The translations under genes and the position numbers were made by a program. The notes under the pieces are model-generated. The model did not search any database and was not told the DNA's origin. It was given only the letters and a program-made list of their open reading frames with translations. From assembly GCF_002980575.1 (NCBI RefSeq), contig NZ_PVBS01000001.1:868001-932000 (forward strand): 64,000 nucleotides of DNA, read 5' to 3'. Shown here piece by piece: positions 35,951 to 44,684 of this stretch; the stretch's first letter is position 1; the number at the start of each line of letters is the position of its first letter. This stretch comes from Sphingobacterium gobiense (lineage in GTDB: Bacteria; Bacteroidota; Bacteroidia; Sphingobacteriales; Sphingobacteriaceae).

Positions 35951-38900
35951 TTATTTAAAATTCCGCCCCTTATAAAAAACATCCTCAACAGTTCCTTCCG
36001 AGTTACTTTCGAGTTCCAACAGCCAACTATTTAGGTTGAAACATTGTTGTACTACAACATGAATAACCCGTTCTTCTATTTGTACCTTGCCCGTCACCAT
36101 TAAAAGTTTAGCTTGTAATATCTCCCGACGGTATTTTTCAAATATCTTCTCCCATAGGACCAAATTGGCAAAACCTGTCTCGTCTTCAATCGTTACAAAC
36201 AATACACCTTTAGCCGTACCCGGCCGTTGCCGTACGGTAATGAGGCCACATACTTTAACCGGCATTCCATTTTTGACAAGTGATAATTTATCGGTAGACT
36301 GTACATGCAACAAGTCCAATTTCTTTCTTAAAAAGGATACCGGATGCGCCTTGATAGATAGCCCTGTTGTCGCGTAATCCTGTACAACATGCTCACTTTC
36401 GGTCATAAATGGTAAACAAATCTGCTTTTCTTGCGGGCTTGCTGCGTCCTGCCCTTTAAACAGCGCAATTTGCCTGTCCTTTACCGCTGCAACTTCCCAC
36501 AATGCTTGTCGTCGATCCAAACCGATAGACCGGAACGCATCGGCATCTGCAAGCCTTTCTAACGTAAACATAGACAGTATATCCGCCAATTCATCTACCC
36601 GCGTATAATGCTTATGACGACACTGCATTAATTTCTCGATATTTTCTTCTTTTAATCCTTTAACCTGCCGAAAACCTAGCCGTAGTTTATGTGGTTTCAC
36701 CTCAAACTCTCCATCCAAGGTATTATCCCAAAAAGAATGGTTTATATCTACAGACAACACTTCTACACCGTGCTTCCGTGCATCGATGATAATTTGGGCT
36801 GGCTGGTAAAAACCCATTGGTTGGCTGTTTAACAAAGCAGCAGCAAATACATCAGGATAATAACATTTGATCCAACTGGATACGTATACAAGCAGGGCGA
36901 AAGAAGCTGCATGACTTTCGGGGAAACCATAACTACCGAAACCTTCCAATTGCCGAAACACACGATGGGCAAATTCTTCGTCGTAGCCTTTTGCCACCAT
37001 CCCATTCACCATTTTATCACGAAAATGACTAACTTCTCCTTTCGATTTAAAAGTTGCCATACTACGCCGCAGCGCGTCGGCTTCAGCAGGTGTAAAACCA
37101 GCAGCTACAATCGCAATTTCCATCGCTTGTTCTTGAAATAAAGGAACGCCTAATGTTCGCTTTAAAATATCTTTAATTTCTGGTGACGGATAATCTATTG
37201 CTTCTTCCTCATTCCGTCTTCGCAGATAAGGATGTACCATATCGCCCTGTATAGGACCCGGACGGACAATGGCTACCTCAATGACCAGATCATAAAATTT
37301 TTTCGGTTTCAAACGGGGGAGCATGGACATCTGTGCACGACTTTCGATCTGAAAAACACCTAAAGTATCTGCTAAGCTGATCATAGCATATACCTCGGGA
37401 TCATCGGTTTTCATGCTCGTTAGCTCGAGCTCCCAACCATAATGCTTTTTAATCAAGTCAAACCCCTTGCGAATACAGGTCAGCATGCCCAGTCCCAATA
37501 CATCTACTTTTAGAAATCCCAATGCTTCCAAATCATCTTTGTTCCATTCCAAATTGGTGCGATCCTCCATACGAGCCGGAATAATAGGACATAGCTCATG
37601 AATTTTGCCTTGTGTAATGACAAAACCACCAGTATGTTGGCCCAGCTGACGTGGAAATCCAATCAGTTGCTCCGTCAATTCCAATATTTTGCGGAAGTGC
37701 GGATCTTCAACATGAAAACCATGCTCTTCAAATCGGGCAGGCTCCAGAGCATTATCCCAGTGCGAACCAATCGTCCGAGATAACCGGCTGAGCGCATCCA
37801 TGGATAAGCCCATAGCCTTTCCAACATCCCGTAAAGCCCCTTTCGCACGTTCTTGGGTCACGGTTGCAACAATAGCTGCTCTATCCCGACCGTATTTCTC
37901 ATAGATATACTGGATGACTTCCTCTCGCCGTTCATGTTCAAAATCGACATCAATATCGGGCGGTTCATCTCGTGCATCCGACATGAATCGGGCAAACAAC
38001 AGCTTGATGTCAGTAGGATTAACCGATGTGATTTCCAGACAGTAACATACAATAGAATTTGCCGCCGAACCACGTCCCTGACATAAGATACCACGTTCAC
38101 GGGCAAAACGCACATAATCATATACAGTCAAGAAATAGGAAGCATAACTTTTTCTTCGGATGAAGTCTAGCTCCATCTGTATGGTTGGTGTATGCTTCTC
38201 TAATTCCCCTTCATTAAAAAGTTTTTTTGCTCCCTGCCATACCCATAATTCTAATTCTTCCTGTGGTGTACGCCCCTCCTGCGTAAGTTCTTCTGGATAG
38301 ACATATTCCAGCTCATCTAATGAAAAACGACACGCATCAGCTATTCGGATGGTATGCTCCAATGCCTCCGGATAGGACGCAAACAACCGCTCCATCTCTT
38401 CCTGTGGTTTCAGATAGCGTTCAGCATTTGGATGCAAACGAAATCCTGCCGTATAAATCGTACATTTCTCCCGAACACAAGTCAGGATATCCTGTAAAGC
38501 ACGACGCTCTGGGATGTGGTAATGTACATCGCCTAATGCAACCACAGGGATATGAAGTTGTTCCGCTAAATCATAAAGACGAAACAACCGTTTAGTATCA
38601 TCCCCTTGGTAGATGCGGGATAACCCTAAATAAACTTGTCCATCCAAATGTGCGGCATATGCTGTAGCATTTTCTATAAAAATGGCATCCAACTCAAAAC
38701 CTGCCGAAAGTGTGGCCGGCGGCACTACCACAAATATGATGTCTTGTTTATAAGCATATACATCTTTTTTGTAAAGATGACATTTTCCCTTTTCTGCCCG
38801 CAAATTTCCAGTACTGAGCAAACTGCACAATTGACTGTAACCTTTCTTATTTTTCGGATACGCCAATAAGCTGTAGCCATCCAATAAATCCAAGCGGCAG

Positions 38901-39091
38901 CCTAGAATAAAACGTATCCGATGTTTCCGTGCGGCCACATGCGCACGCACGACACCTGCCAAGCTGTTTCTGTCTGCAATGCCTATAGCTTCATAACCTA
39001 AAGATGCAGCTTGTTCCACGAGCTCTTCTGGATGCGAAGCACCCCGAAGAAAACTAAAATTACTGGTTACCTGTAGCTCGATATATCCCAT
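35951..39091 (-). CDS. dnaE2: error-prone DNA polymerase III alpha, DnaE2/ImuC
   Basis: 1046 residues from the ATG at 39091 (MGYIELQVTSNFS). Order: PHP domain (SNFSFLRGASHPEELVEQA, residues 8-26), C-family palm with the catalytic DIDVD in PPDIDVDFEHERREE, fingers, helix-hairpin-helix, and a C-terminal OB domain (KVCGLITVRQRPGTAKG). The compact size and missing beta-binding/tau C-terminal tail of replicative DnaE1 identify it as DnaE2. It synthesises across DNA lesions and causes damage-induced mutagenesis. It lies 8 bases after imuB, so imuA-imuB-dnaE2 is one operon driven from the operator-bearing promoter at 41363-41387. Confidence 0.96.
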   Translation of the reverse strand: MGYIELQVTSNFSFLRGASHPEELVEQAASLGYEAIGIADRNSLAGVVRAHVAARKHRIRFILGCRLDLLDGYSLLAYPKNKKGYSQLCSLLSTGNLRAEKGKCHLYKKDVYAYKQDIIFVVVPPATLSAGFELDAIFIENATAYAAHLDGQVYLGLSRIYQGDDTKRLFRLYDLAEQLHIPVVALGDVHYHIPERRALQDILTCVREKCTIYTAGFRLHPNAERYLKPQEEMERLFASYPEALEHTIRIADACRFSLDELEYVYPEELTQEGRTPQEELELWVWQGAKKLFNEGELEKHTPTIQMELDFIRRKSYASYFLTVYDYVRFARERGILCQGRGSAANSIVCYCLEITSVNPTDIKLLFARFMSDARDEPPDIDVDFEHERREEVIQYIYEKYGRDRAAIVATVTQERAKGALRDVGKAMGLSMDALSRLSRTIGSHWDNALEPARFEEHGFHVEDPHFRKILELTEQLIGFPRQLGQHTGGFVITQGKIHELCPIIPARMEDRTNLEWNKDDLEALGFLKVDVLGLGMLTCIRKGFDLIKKHYGWELELTSMKTDDPEVYAMISLADTLGVFQIESRAQMSMLPRLKPKKFYDLVIEVAIVRPGPIQGDMVHPYLRRRNEEEAIDYPSPEIKDILKRTLGVPLFQEQAMEIAIVAAGFTPAEADALRRSMATFKSKGEVSHFRDKMVNGMVAKGYDEEFAHRVFRQLEGFGSYGFPESHAASFALLVYVSSWIKCYYPDVFAAALLNSQPMGFYQPAQIIIDARKHGVEVLSVDINHSFWDNTLDGEFEVKPHKLRLGFRQVKGLKEENIEKLMQCRHKHYTRVDELADILSMFTLERLADADAFRSIGLDRRQALWEVAAVKDRQIALFKGQDAASPQEKQICLPFMTESEHVVQDYATTGLSIKAHPVSFLRKKLDLLHVQSTDKLSLVKNGMPVKVCGLITVRQRPGTAKGVLFVTIEDETGFANLVLWEKIFEKYRREILQAKLLMVTGKVQIEERVIHVVVQQCFNLNSWLLELESNSEGTVEDVFYKGRNFK

Positions 39092-39099
39092 TTCTCCTC

Positions 39100-40602
39100 C
39101 TACGCAAAAAATCCATGTAAATACCAATTGGCGGAGCGATCCCCTTGATAATGTCCCAAACGAAATAACCAATATCTTCTTCCTTGATCATCCTCTACAT
39201 AATAATAATCCCGGTGCTCCCCCTGTTCAATCCACCATGCACGTTCTATCCGCTCGGGACCATCTGCCTTTTTGATAAGATGCACCTCTCCTTTGTAACG
39301 GAATAACATCGGAGGATAATCCGGAATAGGTGCCGTCACCTCAATAGGATGCGGCGGATTCAATAAACGTGTTGGACGAGGGCGATCTGTACGCCAGACC
39401 GTGGTTCGTTTTTCTGTTAGGGAAGTCGCTAGCCTTATAGATCGTTCTGGCCAATAATGTTCATCCGGTAAAAAACGCTGTATACGGCAATGGGAATCCT
39501 TTCCCTTAACTCTATCCAGTAATTCTGCTAATGCATCATTGTCTAAATTCCCTTCTCCATTCCATAGTAACTCTTGAATGGGAGTCGTTTCCTCTACTTT
39601 AATTGCCTCCAACACAAAAACTTCAATTCCCCAGCCCGGTGCTATCGTAGGTATTTGTTGTTTAAATAAATCTAAAAGGTGTGCTATATGAGCAGACGCA
39701 CGGCTGGTACCAATCTCTATATACTTTACTTTTCCGTCCACACGATAACAGGATAGCTTTGCTTTACGTAGTCCCTTCCCCTCGCCCATCAAGCGCTTGC
39801 ACAACATACCCAATAGCTCTTCTATTGCCATTTCAATGCCTTTTGCTGTCCTGATAGGCTCTAAGCAAGGAAGCCGTTCCGCATAAGGAATGACGGGTTT
39901 TAAGGGAGTGATAAATTCTTCTTCTTCGCCTAAAGCTTGTCTCACACGTTTTCCCAAATCTTCTCCAAAACGTCTCTTCAATACCTGCGGAGGTATCTGT
40001 GTGACACTAACTACCGTTCTAAATCCTAATTTTTTCAGCCGTTCAAGGAGGTTAGATTTCAAACGTAAACAAGCTATAGGCATGGTAGATAAGATTTCTT
40101 GTTGCATATTATCAGGAATAATGATACCATGCTGCCCATATCGGGCTATTGCCCAAGCAGCTCCTATAGTTGAGGCTATGCTTATCCGAACTTCATATCC
40201 TTTTTGTTTTAATTGCAAGTAAATTTCTTGCAGGTAAGCTTCTTCCCCTCCCCATAGATGAGCACAACCTGTTATATCTAATATTAAAAAGCCTGTTGTA
40301 TCCATACTTATCATGGGTGTATAGCGCATACACCATAATCCTATACTTTTGAGCAGCCTCTCTTTGCGTAGCGGTTTGTCTTGTAATACTTCTAATTTTG
40401 GGATTGCTGCGCGGGCGTCGGCAACGACCATGTTTGGTATAACCCCAAGCTCTGCTGCCAAGGGGCTAACCGCCGAAACGCACATCTTACCTCGTTCGGG
40501 CATAGCAAATACAAAAGGGGTATGGGTTAGTTGAGGATTATGTTTTGTATACCAATCCGTCAATAAAAAAGGAAACCATAATACAGCATATCGTTTTACC
40601 AT
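39100..40602 (-). CDS. imuB: ImuB, Y-family DNA polymerase-like mutasome subunit
   Basis: 500 residues. It aligns in outline with Y-family polymerases, but the first catalytic aspartate motif is replaced by AVLWFPFLLTDW, and the SxDE motif by a region around MDTTGFLILDITGCAHLWGG. It is therefore probably catalytically inactive, as known for ImuB. HhH-like region KLGFRTVVSVTQIPPQVL and a C-terminal extension are present. In other bacteria ImuB links ImuA and DnaE2 to the sliding clamp. It starts 2 bases after the imuA stop, indicating coupled translation. Confidence 0.93.
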   Translation of the reverse strand: MVKRYAVLWFPFLLTDWYTKHNPQLTHTPFVFAMPERGKMCVSAVSPLAAELGVIPNMVVADARAAIPKLEVLQDKPLRKERLLKSIGLWCMRYTPMISMDTTGFLILDITGCAHLWGGEEAYLQEIYLQLKQKGYEVRISIASTIGAAWAIARYGQHGIIIPDNMQQEILSTMPIACLRLKSNLLERLKKLGFRTVVSVTQIPPQVLKRRFGEDLGKRVRQALGEEEEFITPLKPVIPYAERLPCLEPIRTAKGIEMAIEELLGMLCKRLMGEGKGLRKAKLSCYRVDGKVKYIEIGTSRASAHIAHLLDLFKQQIPTIAPGWGIEVFVLEAIKVEETTPIQELLWNGEGNLDNDALAELLDRVKGKDSHCRIQRFLPDEHYWPERSIRLATSLTEKRTTVWRTDRPRPTRLLNPPHPIEVTAPIPDYPPMLFRYKGEVHLIKKADGPERIERAWWIEQGEHRDYYYVEDDQGRRYWLFRLGHYQGDRSANWYLHGFFA

Positions 40603-40604
40603 GA

Positions 40605-41345
40605 TTACCCCACCTTTCTTTTAGCATGATATATAGGGTTTGAAGATAACACAAGCCGCTTAGCCTGAAACTGGTTCTGTCTCCACCCCACTTGCCACCG
40701 GCTAGGGTTTCCATTTTTGACTTTTAAAAGCTCTACTTCCCACTCTGGAGATCCCACACCCGGCATATCTCCCTGCACATGGCTTGGCAACGGGCTGATA
40801 TGCCATCGTGCTGCACAAGTGGTTGTACCACGAAATCGGGATTTTAACCGTAGTACAAATCCCGTAACCTTGCTTTTCTCTACAGCGAGTTGCAAACGTC
40901 TGGACTGTACAAAATCAATATCTTGTACTTCTGCAATAACCACACGTATTCCCTCGCATTTTAAACCTTCTTCCAATGCCCAAAGAATGTCCTTTTGCTT
41001 TTCCATGTTTACAAAGATGATACGATCCGGATCTACGCCGAACAATTTGATGGAAGGTGCAAACAATTGACTAGAACTACTTATCCATAAGCCTACACCG
41101 TCTTTCTGCATTAAAAAAGATAAGAGCCCGCCTATGAAGCCGCTTGATGCCGCTTCTTCTTCGTTGCTTTCCATCATAAATTCGTGTAGCGTACCTACTG
41201 GGAAAACATGACCAGGGAAAGCTTTCTCCAACTCTCCCAAACATATAGCATAATCCTTTTTCTCGATCTGTTTAAAGCCTTGCCATTGCAATATCTGTTG
41301 TTGCAAATCAGCTATTAACATCGATTTCTCTATAGATGCACACAT
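40605..41345 (-). CDS. imuA: ImuA-like protein
   Basis: 246 residues, RecA/SulA-like superfamily of ImuA. The N-terminus is MCASIEKSMLIADLQQQIL; conserved-looking stretches are FPVGTLHEFMM and GGLLSFLMQKDGVGLWISS. No Walker A motif is evident, which agrees with ImuA proteins that look like degenerate RecA. It is the first gene of the mutasome operon, with an unusually short leader. A palindrome matching those at the S24 repressor lies in its promoter. Confidence 0.9.
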   Translation of the reverse strand: MCASIEKSMLIADLQQQILQWQGFKQIEKKDYAICLGELEKAFPGHVFPVGTLHEFMMESNEEEAASSGFIGGLLSFLMQKDGVGLWISSSSQLFAPSIKLFGVDPDRIIFVNMEKQKDILWALEEGLKCEGIRVVIAEVQDIDFVQSRRLQLAVEKSKVTGFVLRLKSRFRGTTTCAARWHISPLPSHVQGDMPGVGSPEWEVELLKVKNGNPSRWQVGWRQNQFQAKRLVLSSNPIYHAKRKVG

Positions 41346-41362
41346 AGCTATTCTTTTTTTTA

Positions 41363-41387
41363 CAAATATAATGCTAATATTTTTAGT
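41363..41387 (-). promoter_or_regulatory. imuA promoter with operator-like palindrome (candidate LexA-type box)
   Basis: On the minus strand a perfect -7 element TATATTTG spans 41363-41370. Immediately upstream is the 15-base palindrome read on the plus strand as GCTAA-TATTT-TTAGT (41373-41387). It fits the RCYAA-N5-TTAGT pattern found three times at 58239-58307. The palindrome occupies the spacer between -33 and -7, where a bound repressor would block RNA polymerase. Transcription would start about 10 bases before the imuA ATG. Confidence 0.65.
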
Positions 41388-41491
41388 ATATGTAAAAAAT
41401 TAAGCTTTGTGCTATTTCGCCTATAGCATCTTTCTGAAAACCGTTTTAACAAAACAGATGATAAACAAGAGAATAAAGAGTTTACAGTAAC

Positions 41492-41524
41492 AAAAAAAGC
41501 ATCACCCACAGGGTAATGCTTTTA
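41492..41524 (-). terminator. terminator of the ferredoxin gene
   Basis: The hairpin AAAGCAT-C-ACCC / GGGT-A-ATGCTTT has a 3-base loop. On the minus strand it is followed by T residues, 33 bases past the ferredoxin stop. Confidence 0.75.
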
Positions 41525-41556
41525 CTATTCTTTAACGGTAAATATAATTTCTTTAC

Positions 41557-41907
41557 TTATTCAGCGTGAAGCCATGCTTTCTTAGCCAAAAGTTCTTCTT
41601 CCGTCTCCACAACTTCTTCATCTTCTACACAACAATCCACTGGGCACACGGCCGCACATTGTGGTTCATCATGGAAACCTTTACATTCTGTACATTTATC
41701 TGAAACGATATAATACACTTCGTTTGAAATAGCCTCTTGGGGCTCATTGGCATCCAATGTTACACCGTCTCCAAAATCAATCACACCATCCAAGGCAGTT
41801 CCTTCCGAAAATTTCCAAGTTACTCCTGCATCATATATAGCGTTATTCGGGCACTCTGGTTCACATGCTCCGCAATTTATACACTCGTCTGTAATTTTAA
41901 TTGCCAT
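41557..41907 (-). CDS. 2[4Fe-4S] ferredoxin, Alvin (Allochromatium) type
   Basis: 116 residues. Cluster motif one is CINCGACEPEC (C-x2-C-x2-C-x3-C). Motif two is CTECKGFHDEPQCAAVC, with eight residues between the second and third cysteines, the loop typical of Alvin-type ferredoxins, which have very low potential in known members. About 50 residues with acidic character separate the two, and the tail EDEEVVETEEELLAKK is strongly acidic. It diverges from the acyl-CoA reductase gene over 134 bases, a pairing that may have functional meaning. Confidence 0.92.
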   Translation of the reverse strand: MAIKITDECINCGACEPECPNNAIYDAGVTWKFSEGTALDGVIDFGDGVTLDANEPQEAISNEVYYIVSDKCTECKGFHDEPQCAAVCPVDCCVEDEEVVETEEELLAKKAWLHAE

Positions 41908-42041
41908 TTATCACCTCACAATTATAATAAATAAACTAATTTTGTCTCGTCCTAAAATAATACTACAAAGTTAGTAGTTATTTCTTAAGACACGCAAAGA
42001 TACTTCAAAAAAAAATCAGAACGGTTCTAAATTAAAAGATT

Positions 42042-43058
42042 TTGACACAGAAACAACGAATTGAGGCCTTTGTAGCACTAGGTGAGTTACTTGCCTCCGA
42101 TCAGGAAAAGATCGGTAGGATGTTACAGCATGCATCTATCAAAAATCCGTGGTACACCACGGAAAACACCAAAAAGCAGCTTCAGGCACTGTCTTCCAAC
42201 TTGACACTTGAAAAACTCATGCGATGGCTAGCTCCCTACCCTGATATACAAGCCGACAAGACTGTAGGGCTTATATTAGCTGGAAATATTCCACTAGTAG
42301 GTTTCCATGACATATTATCTGTACTTGTGGCAGGTTTTAATGCACAGGTTAAATGCTCTTCTGACGACGCCGGGTTAACAACCTTTGTACTTAACGAGCT
42401 TATCGAAATAGAACCTGCATTCGCCGAGAAAATCCAATTCGTAGACCGGTTGCAGGAATATGATCTAATTATTGCTACCGGAAGCAACAATAGCTCCCGC
42501 TACTTTGACTATTATTTTGGAAAGAAACCTCACATTATCCGTAAAAACAGAAATTCAATTGCTATTCTTACCGGCACGGAATCTCCCGAGCAACTAAAAG
42601 CACTAGGGTTTGACATTTTCGATTATTTTGGGCTCGGATGCCGTTCTGTTTCCAAGTTGTATATCCCCCGTGATTACAACTTCAATTCGTTTTTTGAAGC
42701 AATAGCATACTTTAGTTCTGTTAAAGAACATTATAAATACGTGAACAATTACGACTACAACAAGTCTATATATTTAATTAATGGCGATAAACATCTTGAC
42801 AATGGCTTTATATTGCTCAAAGAAGATACAAGATTGGCCTCTCCATTGGCCACTGTATTTTACGAGGAATACGATCAGATCCACGAAGTCGTTGCCCAAT
42901 TAGAAACAAAAGCAAATCAAATACAATGTGTCGTTACCGAAGCCACAATAGAAACAAGCATTCCGACGTTTCTTTTAGGAGGTAGTCAATGTCCTTCCTT
43001 AACAGATTATGCTGACGGGGTGGATGTTTTGGAGTTTCTTTTTCAATATGGCAAGTAG
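42042..43058 (+). CDS. LuxC-like acyl-CoA reductase
   Basis: 338 residues, aldehyde-dehydrogenase superfamily. Visible motifs: GLILAGNIPLVGFHD, QVKCSSDD, IIATGSNNSSRYFDYYF, and the probable active-site Cys in FGLGCRSVSKLYIP. LuxC reduces long-chain acyl groups to aldehydes with NADPH; no luxD, luxE or luciferase genes are present, so this is not bioluminescence. The start must be TTG at 42042 or a later codon, because a stop lies only 9 bases upstream (42033). Codons are compact to the next gene, and the ferredoxin diverges. Confidence 0.85.
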   Translation: MTQKQRIEAFVALGELLASDQEKIGRMLQHASIKNPWYTTENTKKQLQALSSNLTLEKLMRWLAPYPDIQADKTVGLILAGNIPLVGFHDILSVLVAGFNAQVKCSSDDAGLTTFVLNELIEIEPAFAEKIQFVDRLQEYDLIIATGSNNSSRYFDYYFGKKPHIIRKNRNSIAILTGTESPEQLKALGFDIFDYFGLGCRSVSKLYIPRDYNFNSFFEAIAYFSSVKEHYKYVNNYDYNKSIYLINGDKHLDNGFILLKEDTRLASPLATVFYEEYDQIHEVVAQLETKANQIQCVVTEATIETSIPTFLLGGSQCPSLTDYADGVDVLEFLFQYGK

Positions 43059-43100
43059 TTTAACCTTTAAGGGTAAAATAAAAATGATAACTTTGTTCTT

Positions 43101-43304
43101 ATGTATGTTATTAAGGTTAAAGGTGTGGCTAAGATCCCCGATTATGTCCAATTAAGGGACGAGGCTTTTACATTATTAGCATATTTTCGAGTAGATAGGC
43201 CAGACAAGTCCTTGGAAAAAATAGGTTTAGGCGAAAAAACCGACTATATTATGCAGATTGTGGCGGAAATGCCCTTCGGCCAAATAAAAAAAATTGATAT
43301 ATAA
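43101..43304 (+). CDS. conserved small protein of unknown function
   Basis: 67 residues, MYVIKVKGVAKIPDYVQLRD, ending in MPFGQIKKIDI. Soluble, alpha/beta in appearance, with no motif I recognise. It lies 42 bases after the acyl-CoA reductase gene and 5 bases before ftsE, and its size and position between two genes on the same strand argue that it is real. In related genomes I would expect it to accompany ftsE, but cannot check. Confidence 0.6.
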   Translation: MYVIKVKGVAKIPDYVQLRDEAFTLLAYFRVDRPDKSLEKIGLGEKTDYIMQIVAEMPFGQIKKIDI

Positions 43305-43309
43305 AACGT

Positions 43310-43996
43310 ATGACAGCAGCGAACAACACAGTTATTAAACTAAAAAACGTAGATATATACCAGCAAAAGCATTTAGTGCTTTCCCATGTCAATCTTGATA
43401 TCAACCAAGGAGAGTTCATCTATTTGATCGGTCAATCGGGAACCGGAAAAAGTAGTTTGTTGAAAATAATATACGGCGATCTCTACATCGCTAGTGGCGA
43501 GGGAATGGTAGCAGGTTTCGATCTCAAAAAACTACATGAAAACGACGTCCCTTATCTTCGTCGAAAACTGGGTATTGTCTTTCAGGATTTCCATTTATTG
43601 AATGACAGAACAATAGAAAAGAATCTTGAATTTGCATTGAAAGCTACCGGATGGACAGACAGGGGGTTGATCGAAAACCGCATGCTTGACGTACTGGAGA
43701 AAGTAGGTTTACGATCAAAGTTACGCAAAATGCCTCACGAATTGTCTGGGGGTGAGCAACAACGTGTGGTTATTGCCCGAGCGTTATTAAACAATCCCGA
43801 AATTATCCTTGCCGATGAGCCAACAGGAAACCTCGATCCAGCCACTTCTGAAGAAATCGTGCTTTTATTGAGAGATATTGCCGCTTCAGGTACGGCCATA
43901 TTGATGGCTACGCACGATTATCAGATTATAAAAAATATGCCCGCACGCATTCTCAAAACCGCTGATACCGCTTTGTATGACAATGCAACTATATAG
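43310..43996 (+). CDS. ftsE: cell division ATP-binding protein FtsE
   Basis: 228 residues, ABC ATPase. Walker A is GQSGTGKSS (residues 41-49), Q-loop VFQDFHLL, signature [16 protein letters not shown], Walker [12 protein letters not shown], and the H-switch ATHDYQ. With FtsX it activates peptidoglycan hydrolases at the septum. No ftsX is adjacent: the next genes are grpE and dnaJ, so the partner must lie elsewhere. LolD-type ATPases look similar, but the length and the D-loop region fit FtsE. Confidence 0.88.
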   Translation: MTAANNTVIKLKNVDIYQQKHLVLSHVNLDINQGEFIYLIGQSGTGKSSLLKIIYGDLYIASGEGMVAGFDLKKLHENDVPYLRRKLGIVFQDFHLLNDRTIEKNLEFALKATGWTDRGLIENRMLDVLEKVGLRSKLRKMPHELSGGEQQRVVIARALLNNPEIILADEPTGNLDPATSEEIVLLLRDIAASGTAILMATHDYQIIKNMPARILKTADTALYDNATI

Positions 43997-44079
43997 ATCA
44001 CCACACTGACAGAACATCATAAAGCCGACATTTTGGTAGTTTATTTTAGCATAGACTGACAGCGTGTCGGTTTTATTTG

Positions 44080-44106
44080 TGTTGGCAATATTATTGAACG
44101 CCAACA
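44080..44106. promoter_or_regulatory. inverted repeat upstream of grpE-dnaJ (possible operator)
   Basis: TGTTGGC at 44080-44086 and GCCAACA at 44100-44106 are perfect complements 13 bases apart. They end 31 bases before the grpE ATG. A second symmetric sequence, CTGACAGCGTGTCGG, lies at about 44055-44069. Neither is the CIRCE element (TTAGCACTC-N9-GAGTGCTAA). They may bind a heat-shock regulator or form a hairpin in the leader. Confidence 0.4.
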
Positions 44107-44137
44107 AAAGGATATTAATGTAGGCTATAATATAGAT

Positions 44138-44680
44138 ATGATGAACGAACAGGAAAACAATATTCAAGACGAAAATTTAGCGTCTGTTGACCCCACTTCG
44201 GAAGAAAGTATAGACCAATCTGAAGAAACAACGGAAGAACATTTACAGCAAGAATTAGCAAATGCGAACGACAAATATACACGCCTGTTTGCTGAATTCG
44301 ATAATTATAAAAAAAGAACATCTAAAGAACGTGTAGATCTTATACAATCTGCAAGTAAAGATGTCTTAGCTAAACTTTTACCTATTTTAGACGATTTTGA
44401 CCGTGCTTTGGCGGCCATGCAAACGGCGCAAGACATTGAATCGGTAAAACAAGGCATTGATTTAGTAAATCACAAGTTTAGAAAAATATTGACAAATGAG
44501 GGGCTAAAAGAAATGGAAAATCTTATCGGGCAGCCTTTTGATGCTGAATATCAAGAAGCAATTACCGCCATCCCCGCACCCTCAGAAGAGTTGAAAAATA
44601 AAGTTATAGATGTAGTGGAAAAAGGTTACTTTCTCAACGATAAAGTAATCCGTTTCGCAAAGGTGGTAATAGGTCAATAA
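44138..44680 (+). CDS. grpE: nucleotide exchange factor GrpE
   Basis: 180 residues. An acidic disordered N-terminus (1-45) precedes the long dimerisation coiled coil ([34 protein letters not shown]). The beta domain holds [12 protein letters not shown] and a C-terminal strand [15 protein letters not shown]. It releases ADP from DnaK. It starts at 44138, or at the second ATG (44141). DnaJ follows by 4 bases, but dnaK is not in the window. Confidence 0.95.
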   Translation: MMNEQENNIQDENLASVDPTSEESIDQSEETTEEHLQQELANANDKYTRLFAEFDNYKKRTSKERVDLIQSASKDVLAKLLPILDDFDRALAAMQTAQDIESVKQGIDLVNHKFRKILTNEGLKEMENLIGQPFDAEYQEAITAIPAPSEELKNKVIDVVEKGYFLNDKVIRFAKVVIGQ

Positions 44681-44684
44681 GAAG

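Noticed and set aside
44060..44106. CIRCE element before grpE
   Set aside because: The half-sites TTAGCACTC and GAGTGCTAA are absent; the repeat seen is a different sequence.
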